NCBI RefSeq assembly: GCF_036884655.1
Contig: NC_088342.1
Span: 16,329,001-16,393,000, forward strand
Reading direction: 5' to 3'
DNA length: 64,000 nucleotides
From: Musa acuminata AAA Group
Lineage: Eukaryota > Streptophyta > Magnoliopsida > Zingiberales > Musaceae
The notes under the pieces were generated by a model. It did no database searches. It had not been told where the DNA came from and was given only the letters and a program-made list of their open reading frames with translations. Numbering within the stretch: the stretch's first letter is position 1; every line of letters begins with the position of its first letter. The translations under genes and the position numbers were made by a program. Below, piece after piece: positions 32,320 through 43,862 of this stretch.

Positions 32320-33568
32320 GTCAGTAGTGTCTACACCATATGAGATATGGAAAGGGAAGAAGTCTGATCTTAAGGTTGTTAAGATTTGGGGCTGCCCTGC
32401 CCACGTTAAAAGACACAACCCCGATAAGTTAGAATCAAGGACAGAGCGATGCAAATTTGTGGGATACCCCAAGGAAACTTGTAGGTATTATTTCTATCAT
32501 CTCGAGGACCAAAAGGTCTTTGTAGCTAAGAGAGTAGTGTTCCTTAAGAAGGAGCACATTCTTGGCGGAGACAATAGGAGAATGATAGAGTTGAGCGAGG
32601 TTGGAGAACCAAGCTCAAGCACCACTCTACAGCCCAAGTCTGTTCAGGTACCTAATATACAAGTTTCAACTTTACGTAGGTCTGATAGAGTATCTCATCC
32701 CCCTGAGAGATATGTGGGACATATTAGAGGAGAGGATGCTGAGGATATTGATCCTCAGACCTACGAGGAGGCTATTATGAGTATAGACTCCGGGAAGTGG
32801 CAAGAAGCCATGAATTCTGAGATGGATTCTATGTACTCCAATAAGGTTTGAAACCTAGTTGATGCACCCGAAGGTATTGTACCTATCGATTGCAAATGGA
32901 TCTTTAAGAAAAAGATCGGAGTAGATGGAAAGGTAGAGACCTATAAAGCAAGGCTAGTGGCTAAGGGGTATCGTCAAAGGCAAGGTGTTGACTACGACGA
33001 AACTTTCTCACCCGTAGCAATGCTAAAATCCATCAGAATTCTATTGGCTATTGCAGCACACTATGATTATGAGATCTGGCAGATGGATGTCAAAACCGCA
33101 TTCCTCAACGGGAACCTCGAGGAAGAGGTGTATATGATGCAACCTGAGGGATTCGTGTCCAAGAACTGCCCAGATAAGGTGTGTAGGTTGCTTAGATCCA
33201 TTTATGGACTAAAGCAAGCTTCCCGAAGTTGGAACATAAGATTTGATGAGGCAATCAGATCTTATGACTTCGTTAAGAACGAAGATGAGCCTTGTGTATA
33301 CAGGAAGGTAAGTGGGAGCGCTATCACCTTTTTGGTGTTATATGTGGATGACATCCTCATCATTGGGAATGATGTAGGAATGCAATCCACAGTAAAGACT
33401 TGGTTATCTAGACACTTCTCCATAAAGGACTTAGGGGAAGCATCCTATATCTTGGGGATTAGAATCTATAGAGATAGATCCAAGAGGATGCTTGGCTTGT
33501 CCCAGTCTAGGTACATAGAAACCATTGTCAAAAGGTTTGGCATGGAAAATTTCAAAGGGCAAACATGA
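32320..33568 (+). pseudogene. pol: C1 integrase C-terminal region and reverse transcriptase
   Basis: One frame with a single TGA at 32849-32851, where C2 has Trp (NKVWNL). Post-core region: TPYEIWKGKKSDLKVVKIWGC, CKFVGYPKETCRYYFY, then a linker. RT: CKWIFKKKIGVDGK, VAKGYRQRQGVDYDETFSPV, WQMDVKTAFLNGNL, SIYGLKQASRSWN, and the catalytic YVDD near 33341-33352. The frame ends RFGMENFKGQT because about 66 bp plus a frameshifting deletion removed the junction to RNase H. It would copy the RNA genome if intact. Confidence 0.88.
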
Positions 33569-34250
33569 ATATGATACCTTATGCCTCAGCAATAGGGTCT
33601 ATCATGTATGCCATGCTATGTACTAGGCCTGATATAGCGCATGCTCTGAGTGTCACGAGCAGGTATCAGGCGGATCCAGGCTTGGAGCACTGGAAAGCAG
33701 TAAAGTGTATCCTTAAGTACTTGAGAAGGACTAAGGATCTTTTACTAGTATATGGAGGTAATAGCCTTAAGGATGAAGGCTACACTGACTCAAGTTTTCA
33801 GTCTAATGTCGATGATAGCAAGTCGAATTCAGGGTATGTGTACACCTTGAATGGAGGAGCAGTGTGCTGGAAGAGTTCCAAGCAAGATACCACTGCTGAC
33901 TCGACCACAGAGGCGGAGTACATTGCCGCATTAGATACAGCAAAGGAGGGAGTCTGGGTGAAGAAGTTCATCACAGATTTGGGAGTCGATACAGATAGCG
34001 ACAAGTCGACTTCCTTATATTGCGACAACTATAGGGTGATTACTCAAATAAGGGAACCCGGGTCTCATCAGAAGTGTTCTGAGGAGGTTCCAACTTATCA
34101 GAGAGATCGTAACCCGAGGAGATGTAGTAGTGGAAAGAGTTCCATCCGAAGATAACATTGCAGATCCACTGACAAAGCCGTTGTCTCATTTTGTCTTTGA
34201 GCGTCACAGGAGTCTGATGGGGATCAGACACATAGGTGATTGGCTTTAGG
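33565..34250 (+). pseudogene. pol: C1 RNase H
   Basis: Frame 33565-34155: NMIPYASAIGSIMYAMLCTRPDIAHALS, LEHWKAVKCILKYLRRTKD, GYTDSSFQSNVDDSKSNSGYVY, WKSSKQDTTADSTTEAEYIA and SLYCDN carry the RNase H acidic residues. After GSHQK the frame is shifted; the expected C-terminus (TRGDVVVERVPSEDNIADPLTKPLS... HIGDW) lies in another frame up to about 34250. The same shortening after HQK is seen in C2 and C4. Confidence 0.87.
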
Positions 34251-34263
34251 TCAAGTGGGAGAT
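34251..34263 (+). other. C1 polypurine tract
   Basis: CAAGTGGGAGAT directly before the 3' LTR start TGCTAGTC; the equivalent sequence adjoins the LTR in C2 (59347-59358) and, inverted, in C4. Confidence 0.85.
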
Positions 34264-35757
34264 TGCTAGTCATAGGTGCCCAGCAAGCCAATCACGTGAG
34301 TGATGGCACGTGTGACTTGATACATAATCTTTTTGCTTATTATATTTTGGCGTATATCACTTTATAACTATTGCATAAATGCATACATATATTGTGATGT
34401 CCTTGGATTTGTGCAATGGGAATCGGATCGTGATGAGATCACGATAATGAGATCGATTCACCTTTAAACACATATCCTAAATAATCCCGGTCATAGGTTA
34501 CTCGAGAAGGACATCGTGATAACCGGATAGACTGGTGTGTTGTATTCCCGTCCATATGATGGATGCAGCTGGTCTCATAGCTGCTCGTGTAGGGACACTA
34601 GGGATACAGTACAGGTGCTCATTGGAGAATGAGTTCACTGATTGATCCGCTTACGGAATGCTGGATGGTTGATGATGCCTTATTGTCAGACAGCGATTCC
34701 GTAGTCCTAGTGGTGTATCTGGTCCTTAGACTTGAGACACCAAGGATGTCCTATATGAGTGCTCCACTCTTTGATACCAGACTTATAGGTTTGGCTGTTC
34801 CCAGATCTAGTACAGTTGGTCATTGGGAGTGGTAGTCGACCTTACGAGGGCTATTGAGTGTCAATAGAGGATCATCCACTCTCGGCGTCATGAGAGGAAT
34901 ATCCTATGTGTTCTTGCTCAGACAAATCCCTGGCCAGGGTCATTCGGGTTGAGAGAGAAAGAGTTCTCCGGGAGAATCCGATTAGAGCGAGACTCGAGTA
35001 GAAACCGTATGGGTCTGACAGCACCATGCTCGATATACGGTCTCTGGGATATTATATGGATGAGGGACTATAGGTACATGGTAACTGAGGACAGACAGGT
35101 CCAATGGATTGGATTCCCCTGTATCGTCTGGGGACTACGGCATAGTGGCCTAGTACGTCCGTAGTCGATGAGTCAAGTGAATTATTACAGAGATAATAAT
35201 TCACTCAGTCATAAGGAGTTCTGATAGGTATGACTCACGGCCAGCTCGATATTGGGCCTAGAGGGTCACACACATATGGTAGGCATTGCGATGAGTAGAG
35301 GTTCGGATATGAGATATCCGACGGAGCCCTTGTCTTATTGGATGCAGATCCAATACCCACTAGGGAAGGACCCATTAGGGTTTGACACGGGATCTCTATA
35401 AATAGGAGGGATTCACAGCCTCATAGGCTAGAGTCTTTGCTTGCCTTTCCTATTCTCCTCTTCCTCTCCACCTCAGAGCAGGCCTGGAGTTTTGAGGAGC
35501 GTCGTCGCAACCCTACTGTGTGGATCACCGCTAGAGAGGAGGACGCTTGACCTCCTTCACCCTCTCCTAAGGATCTGCAAGAAAACAGGGATATACGATC
35601 TCCCTAGGTAACACAATCTCTATACGCAGTTTTGTGTTTTGCGGATTTTTTCGCACCAATCTTCGCACGACGACGAACATCTTTTTGGGAATCGGGGATT
35701 TTTGTTTTCTTGTTTTTCCGCTGCGCATATGATGTCGCCCCCAATGATTTCCCAACA
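34264..35757 (+). repeat. C1 3' LTR
   Basis: 1494 bp, nearly identical to the 5' LTR, ending CCCAACA and followed by TSD AGGTG. Confidence 0.95.
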
Positions 35758-36822
35758 AGGTGATCCCATTAACTTAATCTTGGGGCAATTGGGCCCTTGA
35801 AAAACCCAAATTGGGCTGAATGGATCAACCCATTCGGACCCTGATTTCTGCCAGGCGGTTGAACCACCCCAGCCAGGAGGTGGCATCGCTTGAGCTTGGT
35901 CTTCGAGCTCTGCCAGGAGGTGCAACCGCCTCAGTCAGGCGGTGGCACCGCTTGAGCTTGGTCTTCGAGCTCTGGCAGGTGGTGCAACCGCCCCTGACAG
36001 GAGGTGGCACCGCCCAGAGGCTCAGTCTTCGAGCTCTGCCAGGCGGTGCAACCGCCTCAGTCAAGAGGTGCAACCGCCAGATCCCGAAATTCCGGGAATT
36101 GATAGTTTTGAGCTCGAAATTCAAACTAGGTTGGGGCCTATAAATACCCCATCCTTTCAGCACTGAAAGAGCACCAAAAACACACCGAAATCCTGATCTT
36201 ATTCTGTGATTTTTAGAACTCAAAATTATTGTAAAGGCCAAAAGTTCTTCTCCCTCGTTTCTTCCAAGTACTGATCTTTAAAGAGAGGAGAGAAAATTCT
36301 GTAAGGGTTGTCTCCTAAGCCCGTCAAAAGGAGTAAAACTGTAAAAGGGTGGTTGGCCTTCGCCTATTGAAGGAAGGCCTCTAGTAGACGTCGGTGACCT
36401 CATCGGTGGAGGAAGCCAAAAGTGGATGTAGGTCAAGATTGACCAAACCACTCTAAATCTCGGTTTGCATTTACTTTGAGCATCTTATCCTTACTGCAAA
36501 CCTCCTCAATAGCTTACTGCCTTCTGCACATTTACGATCGTGTTTTAAAGTTCAGTATTTTCCGAATCGGCGTTTAGACGTAAATCAGTTTTATCGTATG
36601 AATATCATATTTCAGTTTGTGCTTACATTTTAACTTTCATCATAACTGCAAACTGCCTTCATAGATTTCCTTTAACTACATCTCACTTGATTACAAGTTA
36701 AAGAGATTTACGAATCGGCTTTTCTACCGAAACTGCTTTTATCGTATGAATACCTTTTAATCGTCGAAAGTTTTCCGCTGCACTAATTCACCCCTCCCGT
36801 CTTAGTGCTCTTGATCCTAACA
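35758..36822 (+). repeat. D1 LTR, right piece
   Basis: Resumes D1 after C1 (GATCCCATTAACTTAATC...), carrying the palindrome cluster, TATA region and the CTTAGTGCTCTTGATCCTAACA end. Followed by ATAAA. Confidence 0.9.
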
Positions 36823-36827
36823 ATAAA

Positions 36828-37259
36828 AGTGTTGAAAAAGTGCTTATAGTCCTCCTCTTTCTTTAGCTTTATAATCATTCTAAAAGAGGTGTGGGGCTTA
36901 TAAGGGTTATCTCCTAGACTTGAGAAAAGGAGAAAGTGTTGAAGAGGGTGGTTGGTCTTCGCTCGAAGACTTTTAATGGACGCCGGTGACCTCAATGAAG
37001 TAGAAATTGAGAGTGGAAGGTCACGACTACTGAACCACTATAAATTAGGTGTGCTTTCTTTCTATGTTGTTTCTTTCATGTTTTTCATTATCATTACTCA
37101 CTAATTTACTTGTTCACTACCTTCACTCACTTGTAAATGTTTTCAAGTTTAAACATTTTTCCAATACGAGGTTAATCGAAATGAAGTTTTCCAAATCAAC
37201 ATCGATTTTATCGAAAGCACTAATTCAACCCCCGTCTTAGTGCTAACTTGATCCTAACA
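36828..37259 (+). repeat. E middle LTR, right piece
   Basis: Resumes E after the D1 TSD: transcribed-region sequence with ATCTCCTAGACTTGAG and CGCCGGTGACCTC, ending CTTAGTGCTAACTTGATCCTAACA. The primer site and about 60 bases of leader are deleted; gag sequence follows at once. Confidence 0.8.
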
Positions 37260-37260
37260 C

Positions 37261-38197
37261 TCCTATGTTCAATGGGATGGACTACTTATATTGGAAAACA
37301 TGAATGAGAGTTTTCTTGCTTTCTTTAAACTTTGATTTATGAAATATTATTGAATATGATTTTCAACAACCCTCTAAACCTATGAATGAATAGAATGATT
37401 TTGAGAAAAAAATTATTTTCATTAAATGCAAAAGTTATGAATGCTTTGTTTTGTGCTTTAGATAAAAATGAGTTTAATCATATTTTAACTTGTGAAACTG
37501 CATATAACATTTAGCATACTCTTGAAATCACACACGAAGGCACAAGTAGGGTTAAAGAATCAAAAATTAATCTTTTGATGCATAGTTTTGAATTATTTCG
37601 AATAGAACTAAGCAAAACCATTGGGACATGTACACCCTTCTTATAGATGTTATCAATGGTTTGAAAGTACTTGATAAAAATTTTTCTAATTTTGAACTTG
37701 TTAACAAAATACTAAGATCCCTTCTAAAAAGTTGGGATCCGAAAGTGACGGAAATACAAGAGACAAAGGACTTGAATAATTTCTCTCTTGAAGAACTTAT
37801 TAGGTCTTTAATGACCTATGAAATAACTTGTATCGAATATGATGAACATGAAAACAACCTTCCAAAGAACAGGAAGGATTTGACACTTAGAATAAAAGAT
37901 CACTTGGGAGAAACCTCAAGTGATGGTGAAGATGACCTGGAACTCCTAACAATAAAATTTAAGAAGTTCATAAAACAAGAATCTAAGAATAAAAGTAAAC
38001 TTAAAAAGAACAAAATAACTTACTATGAATGTAATTGGCCAGGGCACTTCAAAAGCGAATGTCTGCAACTGAAGAAGAAGGTGCTCACACAGAAGAAGAA
38101 GAAAGCACTCACGACAACATGGGATAAAATGAGTACATCTAAAAACAAGGTAAGTAACTTAACCAAAACCCCTTTACTTTATTATGAAATTACTTGA
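37261..38197 (+). pseudogene. E gag, degenerate
   Basis: Starts abruptly inside gag (MFNGMDYLYWKT-like), with stops and shifts up to 37627. From 37628 it is open: VINGLKVLDKNFSNFELVNKILRSLLKSWD, FSLEELIRSLMTYE, an acidic stretch, then a knuckle reading YYECNWPGHFKSEC whose first Cys is Tyr. It ends in NKVSNLTKTPLLYYEIT, encoded past an AAGGTAAGTAACT junction shared with B. Not functional. Confidence 0.8.
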
Positions 38198-38766
38198 TGC
38201 ATTTCATGAGTTGTTTTTAAATTAGTATATAAAATGTAAAAAAAAAGGGGGGGGGGGAAGGAGGGAATCATGCTTCTCTTTCCCGTGATTTAGAAAAGAA
38301 AAAATTAAGCATGATAATTGCATGTTAATTCCTTGCACTAAGTATGAAAAGTTAGATTCACTTAAGAAGAAAAATGTATTACTACAACAAACAATAACAA
38401 AACAAAGACCATTGGAATTAAAACGATTATTAACAAATTGAATCTTTTATTTGAAGATGTTTTAATATGTCATACTATTGATCATGATGATTTTTCGTGA
38501 TGATGTTTTTTTTTTCGGGTTTAAACGATAATGGATGGTTTTGGCTTAGAAAACAATGACATAAAATCAATCACATAGAAGAATGCATTATTTTTCTTGA
38601 AAATGACTCTATCCCCAAAAGCTTATTAAAGTTTTCAATAAGAGATTAAAGAATCTAATTATTTTATAAATCTTATGAACTATGAAAGTGATTTTGATGA
38701 TTTGAATTTGAATGAGTTTTATCCGAATTATGAACTTGATACTTGAGATTTTTTGAATCAAGATCT
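38198..38766 (+). other. E short non-coding region before the last LTR
   Basis: AT-rich with an A-then-G purine run at about 38240-38264. It corresponds to a shortened version of the B 3' region. No gene seen. A clear GGGGGAGAT polypurine tract is missing at the LTR edge. Confidence 0.65.
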
Positions 38767-39621
38767 TGTTGAATTTCGTATTTTGATGATGAAACCAATT
38801 GATAATTGTGTTGATGTTTTAATCTACGTTTTGAGTGACACAAGATGCTTCGATCAGGATGAGACAATTAAAGCAGGAAAAATCTAATTGTGCCGGAGGA
38901 GAACATGTCAGAAGATTGGACGTCGGGCTGGTGGATCGGTCGACGTATCGATAGAAGGCTTTGGGCCGTGGATTTGGGCATCGGGCCAAGAAGAGTGGAT
39001 ATTGTGCCAAGGATATCAGAGTTGTAGAGTCAACTGGCTGATTGGGCAATAGGCCGCAAGAGAGAACGATGCGTCGAAGAATCGGACGAAGCGTCGAGGG
39101 ACCAATGACATGCCGGACAACTTAATTAATGCTTAGTATTAATTGTCTAGATTGAAGTTTGTTTTAAATGTGCAGGATTAACTACGATGGCAGTAAGATA
39201 TGTAGCAGGAGTTGCGCTGGAGTCAAGACCATGATCGCGTTGGGGGTTCGAGAGTTCAACGGAAGTCCCGACGGTCGTCGGAAGTTCTGCGGGAACAAAT
39301 CCCAAAATTCCAAGAGCTTGCCAAAGAAGCTCGTCGGAACTTACCAAGTGGATCATCGCAAGTCCAGGAGTTTGTCGGAAGTCCGCTGAAGCATCGCTGA
39401 GGGTTCGTCGGATGTTCATTGAAAGTTCGCCGGAAGAAGCGATTGACGCATCGGAGCAAGTTACAGTATTAATGTCTTAAATATCATAGTTAGCATATAG
39501 ATTAAGTTAGGAATGGGAGGTGATACCATTAACTTAATTTGGGGGCAATTGGGCCCTTGACAAACCCAAATTGGGCCGAATGGATCAGCCCATTCGGACC
39601 CAGAATTCCTGGCCGGCGGTG
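38767..39621 (+). repeat. E last LTR, left piece
   Basis: Starts TGTTGAATTTCGTATTTTG and runs through the GGAAGTTCGCCGG-type repeat region to GGCCGGCGGTG, where the F1 LTR begins. The remainder lies beyond F1, outside the window. Confidence 0.85.
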
Positions 39622-40015
39622 TGTTAGGACTCTAGCTAGGAGAGTCCTAATTGAGAGGGACATTCATGTAAAACCTATCTAAACTAACCCCTATTAAAGA
39701 GGTGAAGAGGCCGGCTAGGGTTAGGAGGTTGTTTCTTAGAGAAGAATTAGGAGTTGTAAAAGAATAGAAGTCTTGAGTAGAAATCCTATTAGGAGTTGGT
39801 TAGAAGTAGGAGTCTTGAGTAGGAGTCCTATTAGGAGTTAGGGTTTAGAAGCCCTATAAATAGCCATGTATTCCTCCTCTTTTCATAAGCAATAGATGAA
39901 TCTTTTCTGCAGCCTTTAAGCAGCAACTTAGAGGGAGGAACCTCTATTGAGTTCCAAGGAGGCCGATCCCCTAAAGAGATCAACCCCAAGTTTAGAATCT
40001 GCAAGGGTTCTAACA
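39622..40015 (+). repeat. F1 5' LTR
   Basis: 394 bp, TGTTAGGACTCTAGCTAGGAG to GGGTTCTAACA. Promoter CCCTATAAATAGCC with TATAAATA at 39855-39862. Same family as FA (4470-5365) and the two inverted F2 LTRs. Confidence 0.93.
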
Positions 40016-40017
40016 CC

Positions 40018-40029
40018 TGGTATCAGAGC
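40018..40029 (+). other. F1 primer-binding site (initiator-Met tRNA)
   Basis: TGGTATCAGAGC two bases after the LTR end. Confidence 0.93.
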
Positions 40030-41287
40030 AGCATTCTTGGCGTCTCGCTGCCCTTCCACAGCCATCCATCAACCCTCCACAACTGCCAAAAGCAATTCCC
40101 ACAATTGCTTAAAAGATCGTCTCCGAATTCCGCCATCATCTCCACCACCACGGATCATCCTTTGATCTCCCTGTGAATTGCAACAGGTTCTGGTTTTCTA
40201 TCTTAATGCTACTGCAATTTATTTATCCTTATTTGAAAATCCCAAAAAAATTATTCCTATATTGCTGCATTAACTTTTCATCATAAAGTTTTCATCTCTA
40301 CGACGAAAGATACATTGTAGAATTCCAACCGTATAGCACCGTCTGTTTGATCTTGGTACTGTATTTTTTCTATCCAAATCTCTATGAAATTTTTATGACA
40401 TCTTTGATACTACCTAGCAGAAGATTTCCTTTTGGTTTTGTCAAAAAATTCTTAATATAAACCATTGATCTTTTACGTTTAATTTGCTATACTTGAAAAT
40501 CTGCACTATAAAATTTCAGCCGCATAGCACTGTTTCTTTGATCTTGATACTACGTTGTTTCTATCCAAATCTCTACAAAATTTTTATGATAGCTTTGACA
40601 CTTCCTAGTAGTAGATTTCCCTTTGGTTTCATCAAAAACTTCTCAATATAAACTACTGATCTTTTACATCCAATCTGCTATACTTAAAAATCTGTGCTGC
40701 AGAAAATTTCAACCGTATATTGTTACCTTAACCCATCTATTTGTAATCTTTTGAATGAAATTTCTTATACACTTCATAGATCATCTTGGCTTCCATCTAA
40801 GATTGATCTATTGACAAATTCATCTCTAAAAACGTTTTTGTGTTGCTGCAAATTTTTATCATAAACCACTGAAATTTTTCGACGAGAATTCTGCTATCGC
40901 AACTTGCACCAATTTCCTTGCTGTTATACTGCCAAAATTTTCTTGATTAAATTAGTCATCCTTGCTGTCATATAAACTGTGATTTTTCTATTAATTCCCC
41001 CCCTCAATTCTTTCAAGTTTTTGGTGAAAATTACGTCAAGAAGCTGCTGTTTCTTCGATGACAATTCTGCTCTTACAAGACAGCACATACTTGCTGCAAC
41101 TTCCACTAATTTCTATCAAACCTTTGCTGCCATCTACCACAGATCCAAAACCTTCATCCACAGCCCTAAAACTCCACTAAACCACACCCTCAAACTGCAC
41201 CCAAAATAGCCACAAAACAAGCCTAAACCGTAGCCTACATCCATCAATCCACCAACCCTTTCGACCATCACCTCTCTCAACCAATAT
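40030..41287 (+). other. F1 leader with a 191-bp tandem duplication
   Basis: AT-rich untranslated leader. A block around ATAGCACYGTYTSTTTGATCTTG is repeated with a spacing of 191 bp (40333 and 40524), the copies having many differences. No gene seen. Inverted copies of this leader occur at 44265-45391 and 60855-61766. Confidence 0.8.
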
Positions 41288-41471
41288 ATGCCTTTAACCC
41301 GACAACAAAAGAGAGATCTTAACATCACAGATTTGGTGGCATATATTATGGCATCTGAGAAGGTAATCAATGCTAAATTTGAAGCCTTCGAGGCACGAAT
41401 GGAGGATAAGATTCGGATGCTCTTTACCAAACTCAGATTGGGCCAACCACTAAACCCGAAGAAATCACATC
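41288..41471 (+). pseudogene. F1 gag, N-terminal part before A2
   Basis: The ATG at 41288 starts MPLTRQQKRDLNITDLVAYIM, then EAFEARMEDKIRMLFTKLRLG. It is interrupted by the solo LTR A2 after codon 61; the rest resumes at 43072. The N-terminus fits plant chromovirus gags. Confidence 0.75.
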
Positions 41472-43066
41472 TGTTGAATCTCGGATTTTGATGATGAAAC
41501 TAATTGATTGTGTTTAAATGTTTGACTACATTTTGAGTGATACAGGTCTACTCGATCAGGATTAGACAATTAACGCAGGAGGAATTGACGTTGCGTCGGA
41601 GGAGATCACGTCAGGATATTGGATGGCAGAAGGCTTCGGGCGTCGGGCATCGGGCCAAGGAGAGCGAAATTGCGCCAAGGATATCGGGGTTGCGGAGGTC
41701 AACCGCCGATTGGGCAACAAGCTGCAAGAGAGGACGATGCACCGAAGAATCGGATGAAGCGCCAACCAATGACGTGCCGGGCAACAGAATGTCAATTTGC
41801 GTTATAATAATTGTCTAGATCGGAGTAGAGTGTTTGCTTGTGTGTGCAGGATTAACTACGATAACCAAAAAACACAAAGCGAGAATACCGGAGTCAAGTT
41901 CGATGGACGTTTAAGAGTCCGAAGAATCGTCGGAGATGCTGCCAGAACCAACCGAGAAGAAATCGGGAACCTGTCGGAATTTTCGAAAGTTCGCCGAAGA
42001 GATCGTCGGAGGTTCACGGAGATCACCGAGAAGGCTCGGCTACTCATTAAAGTCATCACAAGTTCGGGAGCTTGCTAGAAGCCCGTCGGCAGAAAGTTCG
42101 TCGGAAAGCTCGCCAGAACAAGACTCGACGTTCGCGGTTGAAAATTTGCTTAGGATGTGTTTTGGTTATGTAGTCCACTTGTAATTAGGATTAGGATTAA
42201 GAGATAATCCTATATCCTGGTTAGGGGCCAACTGGGCCCAAAGTCAGAGTTGGTTTAGGCTAAACCAGCGAACTAGAGAGCCAAGATTGAAGCCCAACTA
42301 GTGGCTGAAAACACTGTAGTCGGGCTGAAAACACTGTAGTCGGGCTGAAAACACTGTAGGCGGTGGCACCGCCTAGCTGGGCGGTGGCACCGCCCACCAC
42401 CCGAGAGCTGGGCGGTGACACCTCCTGGCTGGGTGGTGGCACCGCCCAGCACCCGAGCCCTGGGCGGTGGCACCGCTTGGCTGGGCGGTGGCACCGCCAG
42501 CACCGGGAACCCTAAGAGAATTCAAATTTTGGAGCCCAAAATTTGAATCCTCTTGAGGCCTATAAATACCCCTCAAATCTCAGTTGAGGTTACAACTTTT
42601 TGAGCAGCAAGTGTTTGAGAGAAAAGCCTTAGAAAAGTGTTAGCTTGTCTTGTTTTCAATTTGCTAGTGTTCACCTCCTTCTTTCTTGTTGAAAATCTGT
42701 AAGAGAGTGAACCGCTTGTAAAAGTTGTAAGAGGGGTATTTACCCTTCCATTTCAAGAGACTTGCTAGTGGAAGGTGGGAGCCTCATCGAAGAGGGGCCT
42801 CGCAAGTGGAGTAGGTCATTTGACCGAACCACTCTAAAATCGGCGTGATTCTTGGTTTGCATTTCATTATTGCTATTTACATTATTGCAAACCTTCTTAT
42901 ATGCTTTAAGTTCCTTATTACTTTTGCTGCACATATTTAAGAATACGTTTTCAAGATTAAAGCTTTTCAAGTTCCGTTCTTATCGTACGAAAGTTTTTAT
43001 TAAAACCAAAGTTTTAATCCGCTGCACTAATTCACCCCCCCTCTTAGTGCCGCTCCGATCCTAACA
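41472..43066 (+). mobile_element. A2: solo Sirevirus-like LTR
   Basis: 1595 bp, TGTTGAATCTCGGATTTTG to GATCCTAACA, with perfect TSDs ACATC (41467-41471 and 43067-43071). It contains GGCGGTGGCACCGCC palindromes (42358-42500), a TATA box in CCTATAAATACCCC (about 42560), a triplicated GGGCTGAAAACACTGTAG (about 42303-42360) and a C7 tract near the end. Very close to the A1 LTR. No internal region. Confidence 0.95.
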
Positions 43067-43862
43067 ACATCATGGAGAGAGCTTTGCCCAATCGCACCAA
43101 GCCCAAACATATGACTTCCAAGAGAGGGGAAGCTCTATGACCGACCCCAACTATCCATGCATGAGAGTGGACTTCCCTAGATGGGAAGAAGGAGACCCGA
43201 TTGGTTGGATCTCGCGCGTGGAGCGATATTTTCGGTACCACAAAACCACAAATGCATCAATGGTGAAAATTACAGCTATACATCTTGAAGGGGATGCTAT
43301 ACAGTGGTTTGACTGGTTTGAATATACTTATGGAGTCGTTTCATGGTGACAATTCAAAGAAGGACTGCTGATACGCTTCAGACCAACCGATTACGAGAAT
43401 ATTGACGGACAACTAGCAAAGATCCGACAAACCTCCACCATTCAGGAGTACCAAACCAGGTTTGAAAGGTTATCTAATCAAACTCATGATTGGTCTCAAA
43501 AATAGCTATTGAGGACCTTCATTGAGGGCTTGAAGCCAGAGATCCGAGGAGAAGTTAAAGCACAACAACCGTACACGCTTATGACAGCCATCTCTTTTGC
43601 ACGACATCAAGATGAGCAATTGAACCATGAAGCTCGGAGGACTAGGGTCACTCCTCAACCAGCAATATTGAAGCACTTAGCCCCCCCTACTATCGATCGA
43701 GTCCCTAAACCAAAGAGGTTAACAAGAGAAGAGCTTCGGGAGCGATATGCGAAGGGGTTATGTAGGCATTGCGACGAGTCGTGGAGCCGTGAGCATCGTT
43801 GTAGTAAAGGGAGACTTCTTATGATTGAACCAATAGAAGAAGAGGTTATTGAACATCCATAA
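43067..43862 (+). pseudogene. F1 gag, main part after A2
   Basis: Continues gag: CMRVDFPRWEEGDPIGWISR, VERYFRYHKT, AIHLEGDAIQWFDWF, then TGA at 43347-43349 and TAG at 43503-43505 in the same frame, then FIEGLKPEIRGEVKAQQP, KRLTREELRERYAKGLC and a zinc-finger-like CRHCDESWSREHRC. It ends with TAA at 43860-43862, after which the frame continues acidic (ESLEYEEEDAKEEPQPTE) toward the protease. Capsid and nucleocapsid by family; not functional because of the stops. Confidence 0.85.

Larger units (their letters stand above)
27155..35757 (+). mobile_element. C1: complete C-family Copia element, recent insertion
   Basis: 8603 bp flanked by perfect TSDs AGGTG (27150-27154 and 35758-35762). Order: LTR, iMet primer site, 1.8-kb leader, gag, protease-integrase, RT, RNase H, polypurine tract, LTR. 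The two LTRs show only about fifteen differences by eye, mostly transitions. The pol frame has a 2-bp deletion, a roughly 10-bp deletion, a TGA and further frameshifts, so it is defective despite being young, and two of the defects are shared with C2. Confidence 0.95.
26721..36822 (+). mobile_element. D1: solo LTR of Sirevirus-like family, interrupted by C1
   Basis: LTR pieces 26721-27154 and 35758-36822, TGTTGAATCTCGG to GATCCTAACA, flanked by perfect TSDs ATAAA (26716-26720 and 36823-36827). No internal region, so it is a solo LTR left by LTR-LTR recombination, later split by C1. Palindrome-like GGCGGTGCAACCGCC units lie at 35850-36080, with CCTATAAATACCCC near 36138. Same family as the D2 LTRs. 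Confidence 0.93.
25191..39621 (+). mobile_element. E: decayed Sirevirus-like Copia element, internal-LTR-internal-LTR
   Basis: Order without later insertions: non-coding 3' region (25191-25880), a complete LTR (25881-26720 plus 36828-37259), gag fragment, non-coding region, and a second LTR (38767-39621, cut by F1). The LTR in the middle serves as 3' LTR to the left part and 5' LTR to the right part, the pattern left by unequal recombination between adjacent copies. The left copy is truncated by C4. Confidence 0.75.

Noticed and set aside
37250..38197. A cellular gene with zinc finger
   Set aside because: It aligns throughout with A1/B gag and follows an LTR; the knuckle is gag-type and has lost a Cys.
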